From Bradyrhizobium barranii subsp. barranii (GTDB lineage Bacteria; Pseudomonadota; Alphaproteobacteria; Rhizobiales; Xanthobacteraceae): a stretch of DNA of 64,000 nucleotides. The notes below the pieces were generated by a model. That model ran no database searches, was not told the origin of the DNA, and saw nothing but the letters and a program-made list of their open reading frames with translations. Of this stretch, positions 27,867 to 35,631 are shown piece by piece. Each line of letters begins with the position of its first letter. The stretch's first letter is position 1. The DNA is taken from positions 253,869-317,868 of the forward strand of contig NZ_CP086137.1 of the NCBI RefSeq assembly GCF_017565645.3, written 5' to 3'. Both the position numbers and the translations under genes were made by a program.

Positions 27867-29483
27867 CCCGTCCTATTCGTGAGAGTGCGGCTTTTGGGCC
27901 CGATTGATGCGGCCGCACATCTTGTCTGACGAGGCGCACAGGATTGCCTTCGGCTTTTCGCCGCCTGACGACCGGTACTTTGCAACGCGCTTGAGGGATG
28001 GGTTGGGCGAACGGGGGCGGACGCCCCGCCGGTCAAGGACCGAGCGGCAGCAGCGCGCCGGGCAAGCCGCAGATCAGGTCGGCTTCGGGACATGCCGCGG
28101 CAAACGCAAGGCGAATGCGGCTCGTGGTCTCGACGACACGGGCGGCGATTTTCAAGAGCCGAAGACGCAGCGTCGCGAACTCGGCAGCGGCCAATTCCCG
28201 GGCTTTGGGAATGGCGTCGCGCACGGTCAGCATCAGCCAATAAGCGGCCGTATGGAGCACGAGACGGACCTGGTTGGCGAGCGCCGAACGGCAGCTGGTG
28301 CGATCGGAGGCGAGCTGCGTCTTATGCAGCTTGATCAGATTCTCGGCTTGGCCGCGCGCGCAATACAGGCTGTCGTAGATCCACTCGGCCGAGCCGACAT
28401 CGAGGCTGGTGACGACGAAGCGGATGTCGAGGCCGAGCATCGTCGCCTCAATACGGGCGACAGTGCGCCGTTCGCGATCCCAGGACTTTGCCTTGTGGCG
28501 CGTCTCGGTATAGCCACGCAGAACCGGCAGGTTCTCGATGGCGCGTCGCGTGCGGATGTCGTCGGCGACCTCGTCGACTTTTCTGGCGAGAGGCTTGGTG
28601 CCGGACAGACCGAAGATGTAGTCGATGCCGTTGGTCTCGCACCACGCCATGGCCTCCGGCCGGGCATAGTGCCCGTCGCCACGGAACGTAATTTGCGTGT
28701 TGTGCCATCGCGTCCGGATATGCCGTACCAGGCGGCGCAGATGGGCACGCACCTCGACGCCGCCCGGCGTCTTGCCGGGCCGCAGCACGACGGCCACGGG
28801 CCGGCTCTTCTCCGTGTCGTAGACGTGGATCGGCAGAAAGCAGCGTTCATCATAATGAGCGTTGAACAGCGAGAGCTGCTGATGGCCGTGGACGACGTCG
28901 CAGGTATCATCGATGTCGAGCGTGACGGATGCCGGCTCGTGGGGGTAGCTATCCATCCATGCGTCGACCAAAATGTAGGTCAGTCGGATCACGTCGCGCA
29001 GGCGCGGAGCATTCTCCAGCCGCGACAGCGTCGGCTGGGAACACAAATCCCGGCCCGTGTCCGGCAGCCGTCCGCAGGCCAGTTTGAATGCCGGATCGGA
29101 CCTCAGATGATCGAGGTCGTCGGCGTCCTCGTAGCCGCAGCAGATCGCGAACATGCGAGCGCGGAGCATATCGACCAGGCTGTGCACGACCCGCGTCGGA
29201 TCGCGCCGATCCGGGAACACCCGGGCCAGATTGTTGGCCAAACCGAGACGCCGCTCGGCCATCGCCAGAAGCATCACGCCCCCGTTCGAGGTTAGGCGCC
29301 CACCATCGAAGGCAGCTGTGACTTTCTTGGCGTGAACGGCTGGAAACGAGAAGGGCGGAATCGTATCGTCGGTCATGGCGGGCGTGGCGTTCGCGGTTGG
29401 AGGTGATGGGGTTGGCTTCGCAACCGAATCCTACGCCGCATCAGCGCTTTACCCCTCAGGCGCACTCTTACGAATAAGACGGG
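27867..29483 (-). mobile_element. IS1380-family element, copy 2 (1617 bp), inverted relative to copy 1
   Basis: The same ends as copy 1 are present, CCCGTCCTATTCGTGAGAG at the left and, reversed, CCCGTCTTATTCGTAAGAG at the right. It is about 15 bp shorter because of a small deletion near 29450 outside the transposase gene. Flanks are CTAG and TTAA, so target duplication is not clean. The two copies, in opposite orientation, enclose 20225-27866. Confidence 0.85.
28033..29376 (-). CDS. IS1380-family transposase (447 aa), copy 2
   Basis: The protein is almost identical to the transposase of copy 1, with scattered substitutions such as LANNLARVF for LADNLARVF. The same Asp-containing blocks (LDIDDTCDVVHGH, FRGDGHYARPEAM) are kept, and it is full length from ATG 29376. 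The GTG that could start a longer protein in copy 1 is GCG here, which supports this ATG in both. Confidence 0.9.
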   Translation of the reverse strand: MTDDTIPPFSFPAVHAKKVTAAFDGGRLTSNGGVMLLAMAERRLGLANNLARVFPDRRDPTRVVHSLVDMLRARMFAICCGYEDADDLDHLRSDPAFKLACGRLPDTGRDLCSQPTLSRLENAPRLRDVIRLTYILVDAWMDSYPHEPASVTLDIDDTCDVVHGHQQLSLFNAHYDERCFLPIHVYDTEKSRPVAVVLRPGKTPGGVEVRAHLRRLVRHIRTRWHNTQITFRGDGHYARPEAMAWCETNGIDYIFGLSGTKPLARKVDEVADDIRTRRAIENLPVLRGYTETRHKAKSWDRERRTVARIEATMLGLDIRFVVTSLDVGSAEWIYDSLYCARGQAENLIKLHKTQLASDRTSCRSALANQVRLVLHTAAYWLMLTVRDAIPKARELAAAEFATLRLRLLKIAARVVETTSRIRLAFAAACPEADLICGLPGALLPLGP

Positions 29484-29692
29484 TTAAGTTGAAGAAAGAT
29501 TGAGTGACTCCCGATCATTTCTGTGCCGAAACGTGGAGTCGCGGTCGTGCCGCGTCCAAAGAAACCGGCGCGAGCGGCCTATTAGACGCGGTAGGTGATC
29601 AGCCTCCGAAACGAGACTATCAAGCATGAAGAGATCGAGCGCGAGGCAGAGGTTTTATTTGTGTTGAATTCTTGCTTCTCGATAGTGGTCTG

Positions 29693-29832
29693 AAATCGTA
29701 TCATCGGTCATGGCGGGCGTGGCGTTCGCGGTTGAAGGTGATGGGGTGGCTTCGCAACCGAATCCTACGCCGCATCAGCGCTTTACACCACGCTCGCCAG
29801 CCTCTCAGGCGCCCTCTCGCGAATAAGACGGG
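29693..29832. repeat. Solo end (remnant) of a third IS1380-family copy
   Basis: About 140 bp match the transposase-start end of the IS1380 copies, from the initiator ATG region to the terminal repeat CTCTCGCGAATAAGACGGG. The rest of the element is missing. It contains the 15-bp block absent from copy 2 and present in copy 1. Its outer edge truncates a DUF736 gene. Confidence 0.8.
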
Positions 29833-29835
29833 CTA

Positions 29836-30084
29836 GGCACCGTCAAGACCAAGATCGTTCCGGCCGAACGCACTTCAGACAAGGCCCCGGACTACCGCAT
29901 CTTCGCGGGCGCGAACATCGAGTTCGGCGCCATGTGGAAGAAGAAGTCCCAGGACACGGGCCGCGAGTACTACTCGGTCAAGCTGGACGACCCGAGCTTC
30001 CCGGCTCCGATCTACGCGACGCTGGTCGAGGTCGACGGCGAGGAAGGCCACTCGCTCATCTGGTCTCGCCCGAGTCGCGACTAA
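29836..30084 (+). pseudogene. DUF736 family protein, 5' end removed by IS1380 remnant
   Basis: The frame from the IS edge reads [35 protein letters not shown] and ends [10 protein letters not shown], the conserved body of DUF736. The first 20-25 residues (MATIGTF...) are missing. A complete relative lies at 44962-45273. DUF736 proteins are small beta-rich plasmid or island proteins of alphaproteobacteria with unknown function. Confidence 0.85.
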
Positions 30085-30098
30085 GACGCCGCGCAGGT

Positions 30099-30120
30099 GG
30101 CCCCGCCGCGAGGCGGGGCC
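30099..30120 (+). terminator. GC-rich hairpin after DUF736 remnant
   Basis: GGCCCCGCC, loop GCGA, GGCGGGGCC forms a perfect 9-bp stem 15 bp after the stop. Only TT follows, so it is not a classic U-tract terminator. The same hairpin with one G-U pair follows the second DUF736 gene (45288-45309). Confidence 0.6.
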
Positions 30121-30287
30121 TTCACCCGTAGGCGGTGAGAAACGATTTTGAACGCGCGCGTAAAGTCGACAAGCGCTGCCTCATCGTGCCGCCTATCCCT
30201 TCATGGATAGCTGATGGGGAGGCCGGAAGGGCCTCGTCGGCAGTCACACCGCATCACCTGCGGCGCGTGGCGACGGCCCACCTACGC

Positions 30288-30774
30288 TCATCCAAATAGC
30301 CGGGCCAGCGCATTCGATTGCTCGGCGAATTTTCGGGCATTGGCCTTCCGAAGCCGTTCCAAATTTTGGAGCTTCCATCGCAGGCCGGGAAGCTGCTCCA
30401 AGTGCGGCACGCCCAGTAGCGACCATTCGGGCTCTGCGGCAACCAGCGACAGCAGGAAGCGGCGCTCGTCGGCGTTCAGACCTTGCTGCAGTTCGCGCAT
30501 CATTCGCTCGCGCGCTGCCAAGAGCGCGTCGAGTTCAACGGGCTCGGTGGTCATGCCCGCGAAATTGTGTTCGAACTCCTGGCGGAGATCCCGCAGCGAT
30601 GGAAACAGAACCTCGTGCACCGGCCGGTTATGGCTCGCGAGATAGACGACGAAAGCGCGGCGAATGCCCGCCGTGATTCCCTCGTGCACAAAAAGCTGCG
30701 TGACATCGAACAGATCGCGGGGATGCTGCCGGTCCATCGCCGCAACCAGTTTGCCGCCATATACGTCTTCGAAC
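30288..30774 (-). pseudogene. AbiEii-type toxin, C-terminal half (cut by IS66)
   Basis: The minus frame continues directly from the toxin's N-terminal half once IS66 is removed: DVYGGKLVAAMDRQHPRDLF followed by helical sequence to a stop at 30288. GGKLxAxxDRxHPRDLFDV is a conserved block of AbiEii/AbiGii nucleotidyltransferases, and the Lys and Asp belong to the catalytic region. Joined to 33936-34371 with one copy of the 8-bp duplication, the gene is 915 bp (304 residues) in frame. Confidence 0.9.
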
Positions 30775-30863
30775 GATAGCGGTACGACGACCCCACCTCG
30801 TTTAGGTGGACGGGATGAGCGAGACTCGCGCGTGGATTTGACAACGCGAGGGACGCTCGTTCC

Positions 30864-31286
30864 ATGCATCAAGACAGACATCAAGACGGGCATGATGCCG
30901 CCTCCTATCAGCGGATCGAGGTGATCACAGGGGAGAGGCGACGGCGCAGTTGGAGCGATGCGGAGAAGGCGCGGATCGTGGCCGAGAGTGCCGATCCGGA
31001 GACGAGCATTTCCGAGGTGGCTCGACGCAACGGGGTGAACCGGGGACTGCTCAGTGTGTGGCGGCGCCAGGCGCGGCTCGCGTCGAGCGAAGCGCCGCAG
31101 TTCGTGCAAGTCAGGCTCGAGGCCGCCGTCGAGGCGCAGCCGAACGCGATCGATAAGGCGCATGTTCTGACGGATCCGGCCGAGCGGATCGAGGTGATGA
31201 TCGCGGGCGCGACGGTGCGCGTGCCCGTCGGCGTCGACGCCGCGACGCTGGAGCGCGTGCTGGCGGCGGTGAGATCGACGCGATGA
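30864..31286 (+). CDS. tnpA: IS66 TnpA (helix-turn-helix accessory protein)
   Basis: The 140-residue protein carries RRRSWSDAEKARIVAES and SISEVARRNGVNRGLLSVWRRQ, the HTH of IS66 OrfA/TnpA proteins. The C-terminus ends IEVMIAGATVRVPVGVDAAT, typical of the family. It overlaps tnpB by 4 bp. The role is accessory DNA binding in transposition. A GTG near 30921, closer to the conserved part, is an alternative start. Confidence 0.88.
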   Translation: MHQDRHQDGHDAASYQRIEVITGERRRRSWSDAEKARIVAESADPETSISEVARRNGVNRGLLSVWRRQARLASSEAPQFVQVRLEAAVEAQPNAIDKAHVLTDPAERIEVMIAGATVRVPVGVDAATLERVLAAVRSTR

Positions 31287-31639
31287 TCTCTTTCGGTCCA
31301 ATGGTCCGTGTGTTCGTCGCGACGCAGCCGATTGACTTTCGTAAAGGCGTTCATGGCCTTGTCGCGCTGGTAGCGGAGGGATTAGGCGGCAAGCCCTACA
31401 GCGGTGACGTTTATGTCTTCCGATCGAAGCGATCGGATCGTTTGAAGCTACTGGTTTTTGACGGCTCGGGAATGGTTCTAGCGACGAAGTGGCTGGAGAA
31501 TGGGGGCTTTGCCTGGCCACCTGTTCGCGAGGGTACGATGCCGGTGACGGGGGCGCAACTGGCGATGCTGATTGAAGGTCTTGCGGAGTGGTCGCGTGTG
31601 GTCCCGAAGGTGACGAAGCGGCCGACGAAGGTTGCCTGA
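31283..31639 (+). CDS. tnpB: IS66 TnpB (Orf2)
   Basis: The 118-residue protein contains IDFRKGVHGLVALV, VYVFRSKRSDRLKLLVFDGSG and WPPVREGTMPVTGAQLAMLI, all conserved in IS66 TnpB. It is required for IS66 transposition, but its biochemical role is unknown. The ATG at 31283 is in a 4-bp overlap with tnpA. Confidence 0.93.
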   Translation: MISFGPMVRVFVATQPIDFRKGVHGLVALVAEGLGGKPYSGDVYVFRSKRSDRLKLLVFDGSGMVLATKWLENGGFAWPPVREGTMPVTGAQLAMLIEGLAEWSRVVPKVTKRPTKVA

Positions 31640-31689
31640 AGCGTCTTGTTTTGCTGGCGATTGCGAGTGCGTTCGTGTAGCTCTGCGAT

Positions 31690-33240
31690 ATGGCGCTTCG
31701 CCCCGAAGATCTCCCCTCTGACCCTGCGGCTCTTGCCGAGATGGTGCTGGCTTTCGAAGGCGAGAACGATGATCTGCGCGCAGAGATCGCCACGTTGAAG
31801 AGCCTGATCTTCGGCGCACGATCGGAGCGCGCGGCGATCGTCTGCGCCGAACAGATCGCGTTTGATCTGGAACGGACCGCCGGCTCACAGCTCCCGGCCA
31901 ATGACGACAAACCGGACGCGCCGCGGCCGGAGCGGCGCAAAGCGAAGCGCAACATCGGCGCGCTGCCGGCGCATCTGCCTCGGGTCGAGCGGGTGATCGA
32001 GCCGGCGTCCACGCTGTGCCCGTGCTGCACGGGTCAGATGCATCGGATCGGCGAGGAGAGCAGCGAAGCGCTCGATCGGGTTCCCGCGTGGCTGCGTGTG
32101 CTCCGCACGATCCGTCCAAAATACGCCTGCCGCTCCTGTGAGGGCCCGATTGTCCAGGCCCCGGCACCGGCGCGGCTCGTCGAGGGCGGCATGGCAACGA
32201 CGGCGCTGATCGCGCATATCGCCGCGGCCAAATATGCCTGGCAATCGACGCTCTATCGCCAGACGCAGATCCTGGCGGGTCAGGGTGTCGTCGTCGACCG
32301 TCAGACGCTGGCGCGCTGGATGGGGAGCGCGGCGTGGCTGGTCAGGGGCCTCTACGATCTGCAACTGAAGACTATGCACGGCTTCGAGCGGCTGTTCTGC
32401 GACGAGACGCCGATGCCAGTGCTCGATCCGGGACGCGGCCGCACGAGGATCTGCCAGTTCTGGGCGCACGCGACGGACGATCGGGCGTGGAAGGGGCCGG
32501 CGCCGCCGGCGGTCGCCTACGTGTTCGCAGGTGGTCGCGGCAAAAAGGAGATCGTGGCGCAGTTAGCCGGCTTCGAAGGCGTGCTGCAAGTCGACGGCTA
32601 TGCCGCCTACGCCTCGCTGGCGGGCGATGCGATGATGTCGGGCCAGATCCAGCTGGCGTATTGTCTCGTTCACGCGCGCCGCAACTTCGTGAGGGTGCAC
32701 AAGACGACGAACTCACCCTTCGCCGCGGAGGTCATCGAGCGCATTGCGGCCGTCTACGCGATCGAGGAGAGGATCCGCGGTCTCGATGCTGGGGAACGCC
32801 GCGCGACGCGACAGGCCGAGACGAAGCCGCTGATGGAGGCGTTGAGGGCCCGTCTGATCGCGGTGAAGGACGGGATCTCCCGCCGCTCGACGCTCATCAA
32901 GGCGATCGACTACATGCTCGAACGCTGGCAGGGCCTGACGACGTTCCTGGATGACGGGCGGCTCGAGCCGGACACCAACACGGTCGAACGATCGATCAGG
33001 CCAATTGCGATCGGAAAAAAGAACTCGTTGTTCAGTGGTGACGAAGGCGGGGGCGAGACCTGGGCGATACTCGCTTCGCTTCTTAACACAGCGAAATTGA
33101 ATGGCCTCGACCCCGAGGCGTATCTCGTCGACGTTCTCGATCGCATGGTGAGCGGCGCCACGAAGACCAACCAGCTTCACGAACTTCTGGCCTGGAACTG
33201 GAAGGCCGCACGCGAAGCCGAAAAGCGGGCCGTGGCATGA
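31690..33240 (+). CDS. tnpC: IS66 TnpC transposase (DDE)
   Basis: The 516-residue protein has an N-terminal leucine-zipper-like coil with LKSLIFGARSERA, a zinc-finger segment (LCPCCTGQMHRIGEE, then YACRSCEG), a catalytic core with RLFCDETPMPVLD, LQVDGYAAYASL and NTVERSIRPIAIGKKNSLF, giving Asp, Asp and Glu, and a C-terminal TAKLNGLDPEAYLVDVL domain. All blocks are present, and it appears intact. It starts 50 bp after tnpB. Confidence 0.95.
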   Translation: MALRPEDLPSDPAALAEMVLAFEGENDDLRAEIATLKSLIFGARSERAAIVCAEQIAFDLERTAGSQLPANDDKPDAPRPERRKAKRNIGALPAHLPRVERVIEPASTLCPCCTGQMHRIGEESSEALDRVPAWLRVLRTIRPKYACRSCEGPIVQAPAPARLVEGGMATTALIAHIAAAKYAWQSTLYRQTQILAGQGVVVDRQTLARWMGSAAWLVRGLYDLQLKTMHGFERLFCDETPMPVLDPGRGRTRICQFWAHATDDRAWKGPAPPAVAYVFAGGRGKKEIVAQLAGFEGVLQVDGYAAYASLAGDAMMSGQIQLAYCLVHARRNFVRVHKTTNSPFAAEVIERIAAVYAIEERIRGLDAGERRATRQAETKPLMEALRARLIAVKDGISRRSTLIKAIDYMLERWQGLTTFLDDGRLEPDTNTVERSIRPIAIGKKNSLFSGDEGGGETWAILASLLNTAKLNGLDPEAYLVDVLDRMVSGATKTNQLHELLAWNWKAAREAEKRAVA

Positions 33241-33887
33241 CGAAGCCGAAGCAAGGGCGGGGAACGCGAAAAGCACGCAAGACGACGATGGCGGACTATG
33301 CCATGTCGTTCGAACGGCTCGGGCAATGGATCAGCAAGCGCGCCAGGTCGCCGACGCTTCGGCATCCGCGGGCGACGTCGCTCTCCATGCTCGATGGCGC
33401 GGTGGCCGCGGTCGTCGCCGGGCCGGTCTCGATGGCGTCCGAGGAATGGGTGTGCCCGCTCCTCGGCGTAGATCCCGACGCCTTCAATCACGACACCGAG
33501 GAGTTCTCGGCAATCGCCGCCACGCTGATGCGCCACAACGCTATCAGCGAGACGCTGTCGACGAGACCGGAGAGCTTCGAGCCGCTGTTCGTGCGATCAC
33601 CGGACGGCGAAGTCGACCCGCAGCCCTGGTGCATGGGCTTCTACGCCGTCATGAAGCTTCGGCTTCTCGTCTGGTCGCGGCTTCTCCCCCCGAATGGAAC
33701 CGAACACCTTATGCTGCGGCCGATCTTGGTCCATTGCATCGACGACGCCGGTCGACCCTTGCTACCCCCGGCCCGGCGCACGCTGGGAACGCAGCCCATC
33801 ATCCAAAACGCCTGGCGCAACATTCCAGCAACCGTCGAGGCCCTCCGGCAGTTCTGGATGCCTATACGCTTCAAGCGCGGTGCGTAG
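33237..33887 (+). CDS. IS66 passenger gene, UPF0149/YecA-like
   Basis: ATG at 33237 overlaps the tnpC stop (ATGA). The 216-residue protein has a basic N-terminus, SLSMLDGAVAAVVAGP (like the LxGxLxAxxxxP block of UPF0149/YecA proteins), and WCMGFYAVMKLRLLVW, matching the W..GF block of that family. It lies inside the element, so it moves with the IS. Function is unknown. It lacks the C-terminal SEC-C zinc domain. Confidence 0.65.
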   Translation: MTKPKQGRGTRKARKTTMADYAMSFERLGQWISKRARSPTLRHPRATSLSMLDGAVAAVVAGPVSMASEEWVCPLLGVDPDAFNHDTEEFSAIAATLMRHNAISETLSTRPESFEPLFVRSPDGEVDPQPWCMGFYAVMKLRLLVWSRLLPPNGTEHLMLRPILVHCIDDAGRPLLPPARRTLGTQPIIQNAWRNIPATVEALRQFWMPIRFKRGA

Positions 33888-33935
33888 GCCGTCCGCACCA
33901 AGTCCGTGGCTCCGTGGGCCTCTCGTACCGTTTAC

Positions 33936-34371
33936 CTTCGAACGACACCACCGGGATTTCGAGATCCGCCTGCAGCGTGTCGCGCGCGGCCTCTGTCAGC
34001 GACGCCATGTGCACCGGATGGACGGTGCCGCGCATGACGAAGTTGACCTCGATCTTGACCTCAATGCCCCCTCGCCGCACCATCAGCTTTGTCTCGCCGG
34101 ATTCCGTCGCGGCCGGCGCATGGGTCAGAAAGCCCTGCTTCTGCAGGCGCGCGGCCGACTGACGGATGGCCTCGTTGATGCGCCGCAGAGCCTGCTCGCG
34201 CGGCAGTGTGTGGTCGGGAAACACCAGATCGAGATCGACCGAGAGCCGCGGCATGTCGCGCACGAACAGGTTGATCGCCGTGCCGCCCTTGAGTGCGAAC
34301 GTATCGTCGACGAGCACCAGCGGCGCCACGCGCGTCAGCAACCGCGCGCTGTCGAGGTAGACCTGGTTCAT
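33936..34371 (-). pseudogene. AbiEii-type toxin, N-terminal half (cut by IS66)
   Basis: From ATG 34371 the frame reads FALKGGTAINLFVRDMPRLS followed by VDLDLVF, the GG...SxDxD nucleotidyltransferase motif of AbiEii toxins, and later GGIEVKIEVNFV, then reaches the IS66 end at VVSFE. In AbiE systems this protein is the toxin, a nucleotidyltransferase neutralised through repression by AbiEi. The IS separates the catalytic GSxDxD half from the rest, so the toxin should be inactive. The start overlaps the abiEi stop by 4 bp. Confidence 0.9.
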
Positions 34372-35105
34372 GGCTTCAGCACCAGGAGCCCATCAGCGGA
34401 GCGGGACACCCAGGCCCGGTCGCTGCCCTTGGGCAGTTGAGACGGATCGAGCTTGCTGGCCCAGGGCTGAGAGAGTTCGCGGCCAAGCTGCAGGCACAGG
34501 CGCACGGTCTTGACGCTGGTGCAGCGCTTGAGCAGGTCTCGCAGCAGATCGGCACGCAGGCTGTAAGTGCTTTCGACCAGCTCGCGCGCTTCTTGCAGCG
34601 GCTGCCGGACGCCGACTTCGCTCAGCACCTCCAGCAATGCGCGTTCCGGCGCCGAGACGAGCGGGCCGCCCTTGCGGCTCTCGAAGGGCCGGACATGAAG
34701 CAGCGCGCCGGGTTCTTCCTTGAAGAGTCGCTTGCGGTGGTACTCGGCCGGGAAGCGCTGGGTGAACCACTCCGGAAGGCGTCCGGCTTTCCAGCCGTAT
34801 AGATGGAGGACGGGCCGCTGGGGGATGTACTGGCGGATGCCGTGCCAGTCGAAGGCCGACTTGCCGCCGACATGCAATCCTTCGAAGCTCCGCTGCAGCA
34901 GGACGAGGCTCGGGTGCAAAGTGGGCGGATCGTTTGGCTGGCAATAGACGCCGCGTGCCAACCGTTGCAACCAGCCGGCACGGACATAGTGGACGGCAAG
35001 GTCAGCCGATATCCCGAGGGCGGTGAGGTCACCGGAGGTCAGCGGCGCCCCCGGCGCCAAGCGGGTGTACAGCCTTCTTAGCTTGTTTCTTTGGGTCGTA
35101 GCCAT
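34368..35105 (-). CDS. AbiEi-type antitoxin/transcriptional regulator
   Basis: The 245-residue protein has an N-terminal winged-helix region (LTSGDLTALGISADLAVHYV, then GWLQRLARGVYCQP) followed by a middle domain with VGGKSAFDWHGIRQYIP and a C-terminal domain with APERALLEVLSEVG, all features of type IV AbiEi antitoxins. These proteins repress the operon and oppose AbiEii. The gene is intact and directly upstream of the broken toxin with a 4-bp overlap. A TACTA-CGA-TAGTA palindrome abuts its start codon. Confidence 0.88.
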   Translation of the reverse strand: MATTQRNKLRRLYTRLAPGAPLTSGDLTALGISADLAVHYVRAGWLQRLARGVYCQPNDPPTLHPSLVLLQRSFEGLHVGGKSAFDWHGIRQYIPQRPVLHLYGWKAGRLPEWFTQRFPAEYHRKRLFKEEPGALLHVRPFESRKGGPLVSAPERALLEVLSEVGVRQPLQEARELVESTYSLRADLLRDLLKRCTSVKTVRLCLQLGRELSQPWASKLDPSQLPKGSDRAWVSRSADGLLVLKP

Positions 35106-35118
35106 ACTACGATAGTAA
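35106..35118. promoter_or_regulatory. Candidate AbiEi operator
   Basis: TACTA, spacer CGA, TAGTA is a perfect inverted repeat starting right beside the abiEi ATG (35105), with a TATTAT -10-like box just upstream on the minus strand. AbiEi proteins bind inverted repeats in their own promoter, so autorepression is likely. Confidence 0.55.
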
Positions 35119-35255
35119 GAATAATATCAAAGTTCTGCAAGCTTGAATTGGGAGTCGAAGTCGCAGTCAGGCTACGATAACCCGGATTAAGCTAACCCTA
35201 GATCGGCCAAGAACTCGTCAGCTGCGGTTGCGCTGTGCTCGGTGATACCCGCTAG

Positions 35256-35269
35256 GCACCACGTGGTGC
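35256..35269. promoter_or_regulatory. 14-bp perfect palindrome upstream of DUF2285 gene
   Basis: GCACCACGTGGTGC is a perfect palindrome in the divergent gap between abiEi and the DUF2285 gene, 78 bp before the ATG at 35347. It looks like an operator, but the binding protein is unknown. Confidence 0.45.
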
Positions 35270-35346
35270 GCAATTCGGGTCTACTCACCGGTGCACGAAC
35301 GCGCCTACTCTCCGCTGACAAGAAACCTTGCCGGCGAATACACCCC

Positions 35347-35625
35347 ATGCAGAAGTCAGCGGCCGATCTTGATGTCGCCGATGCCGCGCCGACCGCGCCG
35401 ATTCTGACCGACTATGACGAGCAGCACCTGGTCACCTATCTCCGTCTGCTCGATGCCGCAGCCGATGGCTCCGACTGGAAAGAGGTCGCGCGGACCGTGC
35501 TGCATATTGACGTCGCGCGCGAGCCGGATCGGGCGCGCCGGGCGTGGGAAACCCATCTCGCCCGTGCCCGCTGGATCACCGAGCATGGCTACCGGGATCT
35601 GCTGCGGGGCGGGGCACCGCACTGA
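35347..35625 (+). CDS. DUF2285 family protein
   Basis: The 92-residue protein carries ILTDYDEQHLVTYLRLLDAA and WKEVARTVLHIDVAREPDRA, then WITEHGYRDLLRGG, which is the DUF2285 domain. Members occur on plasmids and integrative elements of alphaproteobacteria, usually short and helical like this one, with a role probably in DNA-related regulation that has not been established. The ATG at 35347 is the first codon next to the conserved region. Confidence 0.8.
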   Translation: MQKSAADLDVADAAPTAPILTDYDEQHLVTYLRLLDAAADGSDWKEVARTVLHIDVAREPDRARRAWETHLARARWITEHGYRDLLRGGAPH

Positions 35626-35631
35626 GGGCGC

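Larger units (their letters stand above)
30775..33935 (+). mobile_element. IS66-family element (3161 bp) with 8-bp target duplication
   Basis: The element carries tnpA, tnpB, tnpC and a passenger gene. Its ends are GATAGCGGTACGACG and, reversed, GTAAACGGTACGAGAG. CTTCGAAC is repeated at 30767-30774 and 33936-33943. IS66 elements make 8-bp duplications, so the assignment is firm. It lies inside the AbiEii toxin gene. Confidence 0.95.

Noticed and set aside
27904..29295. A 463-residue + frame across IS1380 copy 2
   Set aside because: It is antisense to the transposase and rich in Arg/Gly; the transposase has the conserved motifs.
18593..29483. Classic composite transposon with clean target duplication
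   Set aside because: The outer flanks (CTAG at 18589-18592 and TTAA after 29483) do not match as a duplication, so rearrangement is more likely.
30288..32030. A 580-residue minus frame from the AbiEii remnant into IS66
   Set aside because: Only the part to 30774 is toxin; the rest is antisense to tnpA, tnpB and tnpC.
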